Of a stretch of DNA of 64,000 nucleotides, positions 56,141-64,000 are shown piece after piece. Within the stretch, counting starts at the first letter, position 1; each line of letters opens with the position of its first letter. The translations under genes and the position numbers were made by a program. Source of the stretch: Enterobacter sp. BIGb0383 (GTDB lineage: Bacteria; Pseudomonadota; Gammaproteobacteria; Enterobacterales; Enterobacteriaceae); the NCBI RefSeq assembly GCF_003751845.1, contig NZ_RJKQ01000002.1, positions 806,001-870,000 on the forward strand, in the 5' to 3' direction. The notes below the pieces were generated by a model. That model was not told where the DNA came from and did no database searches. It was given only the letters and a program-made list of their open reading frames with translations.

Positions 56141-56168
56141 TGAGGCCGCATTCGCGGCCTCAATTTAA
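56141..56168 (+). terminator. intrinsic terminator ending the ter locus
   Basis: TGAGGCCGC-ATTC-GCGGCCTCA (56141-56162) followed by ATTTAA, 17 bp after the kinase stop. The remaining 250 bp to the next gene are AT-rich and must hold its promoter; no other feature is evident. Confidence 0.8.
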
Positions 56169-56420
56169 CGCCCTGCCCTATCAGAACCCTTTATTTCAGT
56201 GATATTACATTCGCCGTAATAGATGAAGCTGCGGCCATTTATTAAAAGCGCAGGAAGATAGCAGCATAAGGAAAACTACTCAGAATAGATCTGGCGAAAA
56301 CACAAAGTGGCAGCACATCGTGTGTTTTTTCATTGATATTGTTGATGTTTATTGGGATTTTTCTGATTTGAAATTAACATCAAGCTCCCACAGCCTGCAC
56401 CAAACCATAAGAGTTACTGT

Positions 56421-57485
56421 ATGTTTAATCGCATGATATCAGGGATGGCCTGCGCCATTCTGTTAACCGTGTCACCTTTAATTCAGGCCGCCAGTACATT
56501 TCCTGCCCCTAAAGAAGCTGACTGGGTGGCGAAAGAATTTACCTTTAATAGCGGTCAAAAATTAAACGATCTGCGTATTCACTACTATACGATCGGTGAT
56601 AAAAGCAAACCTGCCGTATTATTACTTCACGGAACTAATCAGCCCATTAAAGCGCTATTAGCCCAGGGGTTTGGCGGCCAGTTATTTGGCCCAGGACAGG
56701 CGCTGGACAGCAGCAAATACTTTATTATCATGCCGGAAAGTATCGGTTCAGGAAAATCCTCTAAGCCGTCAGATGGCTTGCGTATGACATTTCCGCGCTA
56801 CGATTATGACGATATGGTTACCGCGCAATATCGCTTAGTCAAAGAAGGTCTGGGTATTTCTCATTTACGCCTGGTGATGGGTTATTCCATGGGCGGGATG
56901 CAGACCTGGATGTGGGGTGAAAAATATCCGTCAATGATGGATGCTCTGGTGCCGATGGCGTCACAGCCTAATGAGCTCTCCGGCCGTAACTGGATGATGC
57001 GCCGTATGCTGATTGAGACCATCAAAAACGATCCGGCCTGGGCAGAAGGTAATTACAGCCAGCAGCCGCCGTCGCTGAAAACCGCCAATATTATGTTCAG
57101 CATTGCCACCACCGGCGGCACCCTGGCGTTCCAGCATAAAGCCCCTACCCGTGCGCTGGCCGATAAGCTGGTGGACGAGCGCCTCGCGGCACCGGTCACC
57201 GCCGATGCTAACGACTTTATTTATATCTGGGGTTCTTCCGCTAACTATAATGCGCAGCCTGATTTAGGCCGTATTACCGCTCCGATGCTGGTCGTCAATT
57301 CCGCAGATGATGAACGTAATCCGGTGGAAACCGGCATTCTCGCGAATGAAATGACGAAGTTGAAACAGGCGGAACTGTTCCTGATCCCGGCAAGCGCTGA
57401 AACCAGCGGACATGGCACCATGATGTCGGCGAAGTTTTACGCTGAGAAGCTGAAGTCATTCTTAGCCAGCCACGACAAGCATTAA
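56421..57485 (+). CDS. exported alpha/beta hydrolase, MetX-like fold
   Basis: A 354-residue protein with a Sec signal (MISGMACAILLTVSPLIQAAS). The alpha/beta hydrolase core resembles homoserine acetyltransferases: LRIHYYTIGD, LLLHGTNQ, nucleophile GYSMGGMQTWMW, acid NSADDERNP and base SGHGTMM. An exported enzyme cannot use acetyl-CoA, so esterase activity is more likely than acyl transfer. It has its own promoter region and terminator and is a single-gene unit, unrelated to the ter genes by composition or spacing. Confidence 0.85.
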   Translation: MFNRMISGMACAILLTVSPLIQAASTFPAPKEADWVAKEFTFNSGQKLNDLRIHYYTIGDKSKPAVLLLHGTNQPIKALLAQGFGGQLFGPGQALDSSKYFIIMPESIGSGKSSKPSDGLRMTFPRYDYDDMVTAQYRLVKEGLGISHLRLVMGYSMGGMQTWMWGEKYPSMMDALVPMASQPNELSGRNWMMRRMLIETIKNDPAWAEGNYSQQPPSLKTANIMFSIATTGGTLAFQHKAPTRALADKLVDERLAAPVTADANDFIYIWGSSANYNAQPDLGRITAPMLVVNSADDERNPVETGILANEMTKLKQAELFLIPASAETSGHGTMMSAKFYAEKLKSFLASHDKH

Positions 57486-57492
57486 TCTTCGT

Positions 57493-57525
57493 AACAGGCG
57501 GGAAAGCTCCCGCCTGTTAATTTTG
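57493..57525 (+). terminator. intrinsic terminator after the MetX-like hydrolase
   Basis: AACAGGCGGGA-AAGC-TCCCGCCTGTT (11-bp perfect stem, 57493-57518) followed by AATTTTGTT. Confidence 0.88.
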
Positions 57526-57586
57526 TTATGCCTTTATTTTTCACCGCCACTCTCTATTTGATGATATCGGTAACAGGGAAAACTCA

Positions 57587-59185
57587 ATGTTTCGTAAAAT
57601 AAAGATCCGTACTGCACTCAGCCTGATGGTTTTTTCACTGACTGCTTTATTACTCTTCGTTGGCGTTTTGGGGCTGGTTGCCGTGCAGTCAGGGAATAAA
57701 TCCTTTGCACGCGTGGATACCGAAGTGTTACCCGGTCTGGTTGCGCTGAATGAAAGCTCAGAGCTTTTATTACGTGGCCGCCTGGATTTACGTCTGTATG
57801 AATCCCTGATGGGCAGCGGCGACACGGAAAAAGCGAAGGTCGCGCTGGATCGCGCGCGGGGCAAGATCGATACCGCCACGGCAAAATGGCAGGACTACCT
57901 GAAATACCCTCAGTCAGGTGAAGAGCAGGCGATTGCGACAGAAATGGCCACCGCCCGCGATACGCTGATGACCACCTTTATTGACCCGGCGTTTGTCGCC
58001 TTACAGGCGGGTAAACTGGACGAATATCGCCAGTTCGCCGGGAAATCGACGGCGCTGTATGGCGCATTTGATAAAGCATCAAAAGCGCTGGTCGCCTATA
58101 AGCTTAAGAGCATTGATGTCGCCTACGAAGATTCCAACAGCCGCGTAAACCGTATGGAGTATGTTCTTTATACGTCCATCGCCTGCGCGTTGATTCTGGC
58201 CGTTCTGGCCTGGCTGGTAATGACCAACCTGATCGTCAAGCCGCTGAATAATGTGATTAATGTATTCGACCGTATTGCCGAAGGCGATCTGCGCGCACGC
58301 ATTAACGTTGCCGGTAAGAACGAAATCGCCCAGCTCTTTGCCGCCGTACAGCGTATGCGCGACGGCCTGGAGAGCATGGTGCTGACGGTGCGTGGCGGTA
58401 CGGATTCGATCAGTACCGGCGTGGAAGAGATCACGACCGGCAATATCGATCTCTCCAGCCGCACGGAACAGCAGGCTGCGGCCCTGGATGAGACGGCCTC
58501 CAGCATGGAGCAGATCATGGCGACGGTGAAAAACAACGAAGAGAACACGCGCAAAGCGAACGATCTGTCGCTGAAAGCGTCGGATTCCGCCTCCCGCGGC
58601 GCCAACGTAGTGTCTCAGGTTGTCTCCACCATGGACTCTATTGAGAAGAGCTCGTCCAAAATTGGCGATATCGTTGGCGTGATCGACGGCATTGCCTTCC
58701 AGACCAACCTGCTGGCGCTCAACGCCGCGGTAGAAGCGGCTCGCGCCGGTGAAGCCGGACGTGGGTTTGCCGTGGTGGCCTCTGAAGTTCGCGTGCTGGC
58801 ACAACGCAGCGCCACCGCCGCGAAAGAGATCGGCACCATGATCAACGACTCGCTTAGCCGTATCGAGCAGGGTTCGGGCCTGGTGAAAGAGGCTGGCATC
58901 ACCATGAATGAGGTGATGGTCGACGTTAAAGAAGTGGTCGAGATTATGGATGAAGTGATGCTCGCCTCCGGAGAGCAGACGCGCGGTATTACCCAGATTA
59001 ATATTGCGATCCATCAGATGGACGGCGTGACCCAGCAAAACGCCTCGCTGGTGTCAGAAGTCTCCACGGCGGCCAGCTCTCTGCAGCAGCAGGTTGTGAA
59101 TCTGCAGCAGTCGGTTACCCGTTTCCAGACGGATAAAGATCAGGTCAATGCACCGCAGGAGCTGGCGTTCGCGCATCAGAGCTAA
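57587..59185 (+). CDS. methyl-accepting chemotaxis protein
   Basis: A 532-residue transmembrane chemoreceptor. TM1 near 10-32, a periplasmic four-helix-bundle domain to about 185, TM2 near 190-212, HAMP ([23 protein letters not shown]), then the cytoplasmic signalling domain with the conserved tip [33 protein letters not shown] region. Methylation helices flank it. The C-terminus ends AFAHQS without the NWETF-type CheR-docking pentapeptide, so adaptation would depend on other receptors. AGGGA precedes the ATG. Ligand unknown; the position beside a citrate-type sensor and an ABC importer gives a weak hint of shared nutrient. Confidence 0.92.
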   Translation: MFRKIKIRTALSLMVFSLTALLLFVGVLGLVAVQSGNKSFARVDTEVLPGLVALNESSELLLRGRLDLRLYESLMGSGDTEKAKVALDRARGKIDTATAKWQDYLKYPQSGEEQAIATEMATARDTLMTTFIDPAFVALQAGKLDEYRQFAGKSTALYGAFDKASKALVAYKLKSIDVAYEDSNSRVNRMEYVLYTSIACALILAVLAWLVMTNLIVKPLNNVINVFDRIAEGDLRARINVAGKNEIAQLFAAVQRMRDGLESMVLTVRGGTDSISTGVEEITTGNIDLSSRTEQQAAALDETASSMEQIMATVKNNEENTRKANDLSLKASDSASRGANVVSQVVSTMDSIEKSSSKIGDIVGVIDGIAFQTNLLALNAAVEAARAGEAGRGFAVVASEVRVLAQRSATAAKEIGTMINDSLSRIEQGSGLVKEAGITMNEVMVDVKEVVEIMDEVMLASGEQTRGITQINIAIHQMDGVTQQNASLVSEVSTAASSLQQQVVNLQQSVTRFQTDKDQVNAPQELAFAHQS

Positions 59186-59194
59186 GGTGTAAAA

Positions 59195-59233
59195 AGCCGA
59201 AGCCTTTACCGTAATATTGGGAAGGCTTCGGCT
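59195..59233. terminator. long hairpin after the chemoreceptor gene
   Basis: Perfect 12-bp arms AGCCGAAGCCTT (59195-59206) and AAGGCTTCGGCT (59222-59233), loop of 15. The T-run is on the minus strand only; on the plus strand it acts at best as a weak terminator or 3' stabiliser. Confidence 0.5.
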
Positions 59234-59407
59234 ATCATCGCAGATACACGACTGTACTCACGCTTTCTCTCAGCCCCTCTCCCTCACGCCCCAAAACGCC
59301 AGATACCCTCGTCAGCTCACAACTCTGTCTGCACCCGATTGCAGTCGCCATTTTTGCATGTCAGGTTTTGCAGATGTCTCTTTTCTGCTCCTTGTGCCGT
59401 GGAACAT

Positions 59408-61060
59408 ATGAAACCCAGACAGCCCTTTCAGGTGAAGCTTTTTCTCTCCCTGGTGGTTTTTTCCTGCCTGCTGCTCGCGCTCCTTGGCACGCTGCTGTTT
59501 CATTTTATCGACAGGCAGCTTCACCACGATCTGGGCCTGCGCGCCCGCGTGCAGGCCAGTGAAATCGCGCTGATGCCGGGCCTGGCGGAAAAAGTCGAGC
59601 AGCGGGATATTCAGGGCATTGCCCGTCTGATTCAGCCTCTGCGTGACCAGAGCGATGCCAGCTATTTCGTGATTGGCGACAGGAATGAACAACATCTTTA
59701 CCATTCCGAATCACCGGAGCGCCTTAATCTGCCGATGATCGGCGGGGATAATGCGGAGGTACTGCAGGGCAAAACGATTATTTCCGTGCGCAAGGGCGGA
59801 ATTGGCGTGTCGTTACGCAGTAAGGCGCCTATTTTCAATAGCCATCACCAGGTGATTGGCATTGTCTCTATCGGCTACCTTACGTCCTATATCGCCAATA
59901 TCAATCTCCGCCTTCTCTGGCAATCGGGACTATATGGCCTTGCCCTGCTGCTGATGCTGTTTGTTTTTTCATGGATGCTGACCCGGATGCTGAAAAAACA
60001 GATGTTCTGGCTGGAGCCACAGGATATTGCCCAGCTGGTGCTGCAGCAAAAGGCGCTGCTCGAAGCGATGTATGAGGGCGTGTTTGCGGTCAATACGGAA
60101 AAGAAACTGATCTTAATTAACCGGGCGGCCAGGGAAATGCTCGGTATTCGCCAGAACGAGAAGGCATTACTCGGGAAACCACTGGAGGAGGTTGTTGAGG
60201 TCCCACCGTCGTTTTTTGCCTCTGACGGTACGGCCAGCCATAGCCGCTACCACGATCGCATCGCCGTGCTGAATCAGCGGCAGACTATCGTCAACTGCGT
60301 CGCGATTGAAATGGAGCCGGGCGTCGAAAACGGCTGGGTATTCAGCTTCCGCGATAAGAATGACATCAATACCCTCAGCAGCCAGCTGAGCCAGGTTAAG
60401 CGCTACGCCGACAATTTACGCATTATGCGCCATGAACAGCTTAACTGGACCGCGACGCTTGTCGGGCTGATGCAGATGCAGCGTTACGATGATGCGATGC
60501 GCTATATTCAGGCGCAGTCCGAGGGCGCGCAGCAGGTACTGGATTTTGTTTCCGCGCACTTCGCCTCACCGGCGCTGTGCGGATTACTGCTGGGGAAATA
60601 TGCCAGCGCCCGCGAGAAAGGCATTACGCTAATATTCGACCCTGCCTGCCAGCTCTCCCTTATTCCGGCCGCGCTGAGCGAGACGGAACTGATGTCAATT
60701 ATTGGCAACCTCGTGGACAACGCCGTTGATGCCACGCTAAAGACCCCAACGCGCTCGGCGCCGGTTGAGATCTATATCTCCGACAGAAATCACGAACTGG
60801 TGATTGAGGTGGCCGACGGCGGCTGCGGTGTGGATGACGCTATCAAACCACACCTTTTTGAGCAGGGTTTTACCAGCAAGTCATCTGAAGGTAGCGAGCT
60901 GACCGGTTCAGAGCACGGTATTGGCCTCTATCTGGTCGCCGGATACGTTCGTCAGGCCGGAGGCACTATCGAAATGACAAATAACATCCCCACAGGAACG
61001 CTTTTTTCGGTCTTTATTCCGTTCCGGCTCCCTCTTGCAGAAGGACACTCTCATGACTGA
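59408..61060 (+). CDS. CitA/DcuS-family sensor histidine kinase
   Basis: A 550-residue membrane kinase starting MKPRQPFQVKLFLSLVV at 59408; an in-frame extension to 59339 has no support. TM1 near 10-32, a periplasmic PASp domain (~35-175, with YLTSYIANINLR at its end), TM2 near 180-200, a cytosolic PAS domain (LLEAMYEGVFAVNTEKKL), then the DcuS-type H-box LRIMRHEQLNW, N-box GNLVDNAVDATL and G-box ADGGCGVDDAIKPHLF. Family members sense di- and tricarboxylates. It overlaps the regulator gene by 8 bp. Confidence 0.88.
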   Translation: MKPRQPFQVKLFLSLVVFSCLLLALLGTLLFHFIDRQLHHDLGLRARVQASEIALMPGLAEKVEQRDIQGIARLIQPLRDQSDASYFVIGDRNEQHLYHSESPERLNLPMIGGDNAEVLQGKTIISVRKGGIGVSLRSKAPIFNSHHQVIGIVSIGYLTSYIANINLRLLWQSGLYGLALLLMLFVFSWMLTRMLKKQMFWLEPQDIAQLVLQQKALLEAMYEGVFAVNTEKKLILINRAAREMLGIRQNEKALLGKPLEEVVEVPPSFFASDGTASHSRYHDRIAVLNQRQTIVNCVAIEMEPGVENGWVFSFRDKNDINTLSSQLSQVKRYADNLRIMRHEQLNWTATLVGLMQMQRYDDAMRYIQAQSEGAQQVLDFVSAHFASPALCGLLLGKYASAREKGITLIFDPACQLSLIPAALSETELMSIIGNLVDNAVDATLKTPTRSAPVEIYISDRNHELVIEVADGGCGVDDAIKPHLFEQGFTSKSSEGSELTGSEHGIGLYLVAGYVRQAGGTIEMTNNIPTGTLFSVFIPFRLPLAEGHSHD

Positions 61061-61754
61061 CAGCCGTCCGCTTAACGTCGTTATTGTGGAAGATGAACCG
61101 CATCTGGCCGAGCTGCACCGCGAGTTTATCGAGCAAAACTTCCATCTCCGCGTGGCGGGGATCGCCGGAACCCTGGAGCACGCCAGGGAGCTGATTTCGC
61201 AGTATCAGCCGCGTCTGGTGCTGCTGGATAACTACCTGCCGGACGGCCAGGGCGTAGAGCTTATCGACAGCCCGCTGCTGAAACAGGTTGGCTGCTCGGT
61301 GATTTTTATCACCGCCGCGAGTGATATGCAGACCTGCAGTCACGCCATGCGCAGCGGCGCCTTCGACTACCTGATTAAGCCGGTGTTCTTTCAGCGCCTG
61401 CACGCGTCGCTGGAGCGCTTTATGCGGCTGGTTCACTCGCTGCAGCAGGTGAAGGTGGTCGATCAACATGCGCTGGACAAGCTGTTTAGTTTGCCCGCCG
61501 GTGACGGCTCCGCCCCGCCATCGACCAAAGGTATTGAACCCGCCACCCTTGAGCGGGTTCAGCGCATTTTTACCGCCAGCCCTGATATCAGCTGGTCAGT
61601 CGAGCAGGTCGTGGAAGAGGCGGGGATCAGCAAAACCACGGGCCGACGCTATCTTGAGTACTGCGTGGAGGTGGGTTTTATCGCCATTGAAATTCAGTAC
61701 GGCAATATTGGCCATCCCCGACGGCTGTATCGAAAAGTCGCGAAAGCGGATTAA
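61053..61754 (+). CDS. CitB/DcuR-family response regulator
   Basis: A 233-residue regulator from ATG 61053 with AGAAGGA upstream (a TTG at 61035 is less likely). Receiver: VIVEDEPHLAELH, phospho-acceptor Asp in VLLDNYLPDGQG, Thr in FITAASD, Lys in YLIKPVFF. C-terminal helix-turn-helix: WSVEQVVEEAGISKTTGRRYLEY, typical of the CitB/DpiA group. It probably activates the ABC importer genes starting 168 bp downstream. Confidence 0.9.
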   Translation: MTDSRPLNVVIVEDEPHLAELHREFIEQNFHLRVAGIAGTLEHARELISQYQPRLVLLDNYLPDGQGVELIDSPLLKQVGCSVIFITAASDMQTCSHAMRSGAFDYLIKPVFFQRLHASLERFMRLVHSLQQVKVVDQHALDKLFSLPAGDGSAPPSTKGIEPATLERVQRIFTASPDISWSVEQVVEEAGISKTTGRRYLEYCVEVGFIAIEIQYGNIGHPRRLYRKVAKAD

Positions 61755-61921
61755 GCCGCGCAATAGCCTTGATGGTTTTCGCGGTTTCTATGGTGTTAAT
61801 TGCTTAAAAAATGTCGGCTATCACATTCCCGACAGCGTACGCGCCTCCCCCTCTTGTCAGCAAAACACCACAGGCTATGTTGATTTTTAGTTCTTGGCGT
61901 GTAACTAAAAGGTTAACAAAA

Positions 61922-63010
61922 ATGACAAGCACATTCCGCATCGCATCACTCTCTGCCGCTGTTTTTATGTCGTTCTCCGCCCTGTCCGCCCTGCCTCAGG
62001 GGTATCCGGCCGACTATCAAAAAGTCGTCGATGCCGCGACCAAAGAGGGAAAAGTGGTGGTGTATTCCACCACCGATACCAAGGCAGCAGAACCGCTGAT
62101 CAAGGGTTTTGAGTCGACCTACCCGGGTATCAAAGTTGAATACAACGATATGAACAGTACCGAACTGTACAACCGTTTTATCAGCGAACAGGCTGCCGGT
62201 GGCGTTAGCGGCGATGTGGTCTGGAGCTCATCGATGGATACGGCGCTGAAGCTCGCCACCGACTATGCGCTGGAGTACAACTCTCCCGAGCAAGGCCAGC
62301 TCCCGAAGTGGGCCATCTGGAGCAATAAAGCGTACGGCACCACCTACGAACCCGCGGTGATTGTCTATAACAAACGCCTCATCCCGGCGGGCGACGTGCC
62401 TGATTCCCACGCGGCGATGGCGAAGTTGATCGCCAGTCAGGCAGATAAATTCAAAAACAAAGTCACGACCTACGATATCGAAAAGTCGGGCATTGGTTTT
62501 ATGCTCTCGGTGCAGGATTTCAAAGCCGAACCCAACTACTTCAAAACGCTGGCCGACGTGGCGAAAGGCGGTTTGTCCGTGCAGTCCTCCACCGGCACGA
62601 TGATGGAAAGGGTCTCGTCGGGCGAGAACCTGATTGGGTTTAATATCCTGGGTTCCTACGCAGAAACGCGTGCCAAAACGGATCCGTCGATGGGCATTGT
62701 CTATCCGAAGGATTACACCCTGGTGCTGTCCCGCGTCTCCTTTATCAGCCAGCAGGCGCAAAACAGCAATGCCGCAAAACTGTGGTTCGACTATGTGCTG
62801 TCTGAAAAAGGGCAAAACATTCTGGCGAATCAGGCCGATATTCCGTCAATTCGCAACGATATTGACGGTAAAAATGACATCGACGGGCTGACCAAAATGC
62901 TGGGCAACGCCCTGAAACCTATCCCGGTCGATGAATCCTTACTCGAATATCTGCAGCCGAAAAAGCGCCTGGACTATATCAGGCAGTGGCGTGAAGCCGC
63001 AGGCAAATAA
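61922..63010 (+). CDS. ABC transporter periplasmic binding protein (AfuA/FbpA-like)
   Basis: A 362-residue binding protein with a Sec signal (FRIASLSAAVFMSFSALSALP). The mature start KVVDAATKEGKVVVYSTTDTKAAEPLI is the AfuA/FbpA cluster pattern, with GDVVWSSSMDTAL and SGIGFMLSVQDF in the pocket region. Members bind Fe3+ or, in AfuA, hexose phosphates; the tyrosine pair that binds iron in FbpA is not apparent, so a phosphorylated sugar or similar anion is more likely. It is set between a CitA/CitB-type pair and the permease gene, with a hairpin before the permease. Confidence 0.87.
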   Translation: MTSTFRIASLSAAVFMSFSALSALPQGYPADYQKVVDAATKEGKVVVYSTTDTKAAEPLIKGFESTYPGIKVEYNDMNSTELYNRFISEQAAGGVSGDVVWSSSMDTALKLATDYALEYNSPEQGQLPKWAIWSNKAYGTTYEPAVIVYNKRLIPAGDVPDSHAAMAKLIASQADKFKNKVTTYDIEKSGIGFMLSVQDFKAEPNYFKTLADVAKGGLSVQSSTGTMMERVSSGENLIGFNILGSYAETRAKTDPSMGIVYPKDYTLVLSRVSFISQQAQNSNAAKLWFDYVLSEKGQNILANQADIPSIRNDIDGKNDIDGLTKMLGNALKPIPVDESLLEYLQPKKRLDYIRQWREAAGK

Positions 63011-63020
63011 AGGCGCAGAC

Positions 63021-63056
63021 AAAGCGCGTCTTAAATGACGCGCTTTCTTCTCTCTT
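63021..63056 (+). terminator. attenuating hairpin between binding protein and permease genes
   Basis: AAAGCGCGTC-TTAAAT-GACGCGCTTT (63021-63046) followed by CTTCTCTCTT. A partial terminator here would give more binding protein than permease, common in ABC importers. Confidence 0.7.
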
Positions 63057-63099
63057 CCCACATTCGCAGTAGCGGATTTTTTTAGCCTGGGATTACCTT

Positions 63100-64000
63100 A
63101 TGAATGCATTACGCAGAAAGTGGCAAAGCCTGCCGCGTGGCATCGTCGTGCTGATAACAACGCTGGTTATCTACACCCCGCTGTCGTTCATCGTGATACA
63201 AAGTTTCCTGTCCGCGCCGTTCTTTACGCCGTCAAAAGCGTGGAGCCTGGAATCCTTTGAATTTATTTTTACCGACCCTGACTTTTATAAGGCGCTGAAA
63301 AGCGGCTTTATTCTTGCTTTCGGCCTGATCGCCATCGCGATCCCGCTTGGCGGCGTGCTGGCGTTTCTGATGGTGCGCACCGATTTACCGGGCAGGCGGA
63401 TTATTGAGCCGCTGATCCTCGTGCCGATTTTTGTCTCGCCGATGGTGCTCGGGTTTGGCTATGTGGTCGCCACCGGCCCCGTGGGCTTCCTCTCGCTGTG
63501 GGCGCAATCGCTGCTTGGCTTCGTGCCGTGGAATATCTACGACATGTCGAGCATCGTGGTGATTGCCGGTCTGACGCACGTGCCGCACGCCTATCTCTAT
63601 ATCTCCTCAGCGCTGCGCAGCGTCGGCTCGGATGTGGAAGAGGCTGCGCGTACCGCCGGAGCTTCACCGCTGCAGGTGATGACCGCCGTCAGCCTGCCGA
63701 TGGTCAGGCCCTCGATTCTGTACGCCATGGTGCTGCTGTTTTTCCTCGGACTGGAAGTGTTCGGCCTGATGCTGGTGCTGGGCGATCCGGAAGGCAATAT
63801 GGTGCTGGCAACCTATCTGTATAAGCTCACCAACAAACTCGGCACACCGTCTTACCACCTGATGGCAGCGGTCGCCGTGGTGCTGATTTGTATCACTATT
63901 CCGCTGGTGATGCTGCAGCGCCGCCTGATGCGTACCGCTAACCGCTTTGTGACCGTGAAAGGCAAAGCCTCCCAGGCCCGCGCGCTCCCGCTGGGGAAAT
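63100..64000 (+). CDS. ABC transporter permease, AfuB/FbpB-like (partial, runs off right edge)
   Basis: 300 codons from ATG 63100, still open at base 64000. Six or so membrane helices in a BPD-type permease half; the coupling loop reads EEAARTAGASPLQVMTAVSLP, a clear EAA motif. FbpB/AfuB permeases are often 500-700 residues with two fused halves, so the rest, and the ATPase gene, probably lie beyond the window. It starts 89 bp after the binding protein stop. Confidence 0.88.
   Translation, partial: MNALRRKWQSLPRGIVVLITTLVIYTPLSFIVIQSFLSAPFFTPSKAWSLESFEFIFTDPDFYKALKSGFILAFGLIAIAIPLGGVLAFLMVRTDLPGRRIIEPLILVPIFVSPMVLGFGYVVATGPVGFLSLWAQSLLGFVPWNIYDMSSIVVIAGLTHVPHAYLYISSALRSVGSDVEEAARTAGASPLQVMTAVSLPMVRPSILYAMVLLFFLGLEVFGLMLVLGDPEGNMVLATYLYKLTNKLGTPSYHLMAAVAVVLICITIPLVMLQRRLMRTANRFVTVKGKASQARALPLGK

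Noticed and set aside
57520..57586. Sigma-28 (flagellar) promoter for the chemoreceptor gene
   Set aside because: No match to TAAA-N15-GCCGATAA was found in the short upstream region.

Overview
The window looks like chromosomal DNA of an enterobacterium close to Enterobacter, Klebsiella, Leclercia or Lelliottia. The reasons are the even, moderately high GC content, a Klebsiella-type nas nitrate assimilation operon, a complete terZABCDEF locus with its accessory genes, and enteric-style two-component pairs. The genus cannot be fixed from sequence reading alone. I saw no rRNA, tRNA, CRISPR array, insertion sequence, integrase or attachment site. Coding density is high. The only long non-coding stretches are 23635-24178 (AT-rich) and the divergent ter promoter region 43576-43894.

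Left block (1-9823): two divergent operons. The minus operon runs from a YcaC-like cysteine hydrolase through two tiny XapX membrane proteins and a lone receiver protein into a very large eukaryotic-type kinase/ATPase hybrid that leaves the window at base 1. The plus operon encodes a YtcJ-like amidohydrolase, a DoxX protein, an EntS-type exporter and a chloroperoxidase-like hydrolase. It ends at a strong terminator. 9876-12225 holds a TIM-barrel lipoprotein behind paired operators, and a divergent quinone reductase/TetR pair.

Envelope redox block (12336-21892): a two-component system sits inside a run of predicted exported enzymes: an aldo-keto reductase with a Tat signal, a cupin, a carboxymuconolactone-decarboxylase-like protein, a flavodoxin-like protein and two alpha/beta hydrolases. 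CusR/HprR-like boxes lie before both halves of the run. Two cytosolic aldo-keto reductases follow. 21904-25437 holds a PilZ/degenerate HD-GYP protein, an EAL phosphodiesterase and a small P-loop kinase.

Nitrate assimilation (25617-36826, minus strand): nasR, then nasF-nasE-nasD-nasB-nasA. The nasF leader shows a sigma-54 promoter, a two-hairpin ANTAR target and an overlapping terminator. NasA is fused to a CysJ-like flavoprotein module that stands in for a separate nasC.

Ter stress-response locus (37685-56124): terZABCDEF on the minus strand; divergently, a five-gene ATP-grasp/phosphoribosyltransferase/HAD/StiP/CitE-like module; then terW, terY1, terX, terY2, terY3, a PP2C phosphatase and a protein kinase. 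The two divergent promoters share a 13-bp near-palindrome, a candidate common operator.

Right end (56421-64000): an exported MetX-fold hydrolase, a chemotaxis receptor, a CitA/CitB-type two-component system and an AfuA/AfuB-like ABC importer that runs off the right edge.
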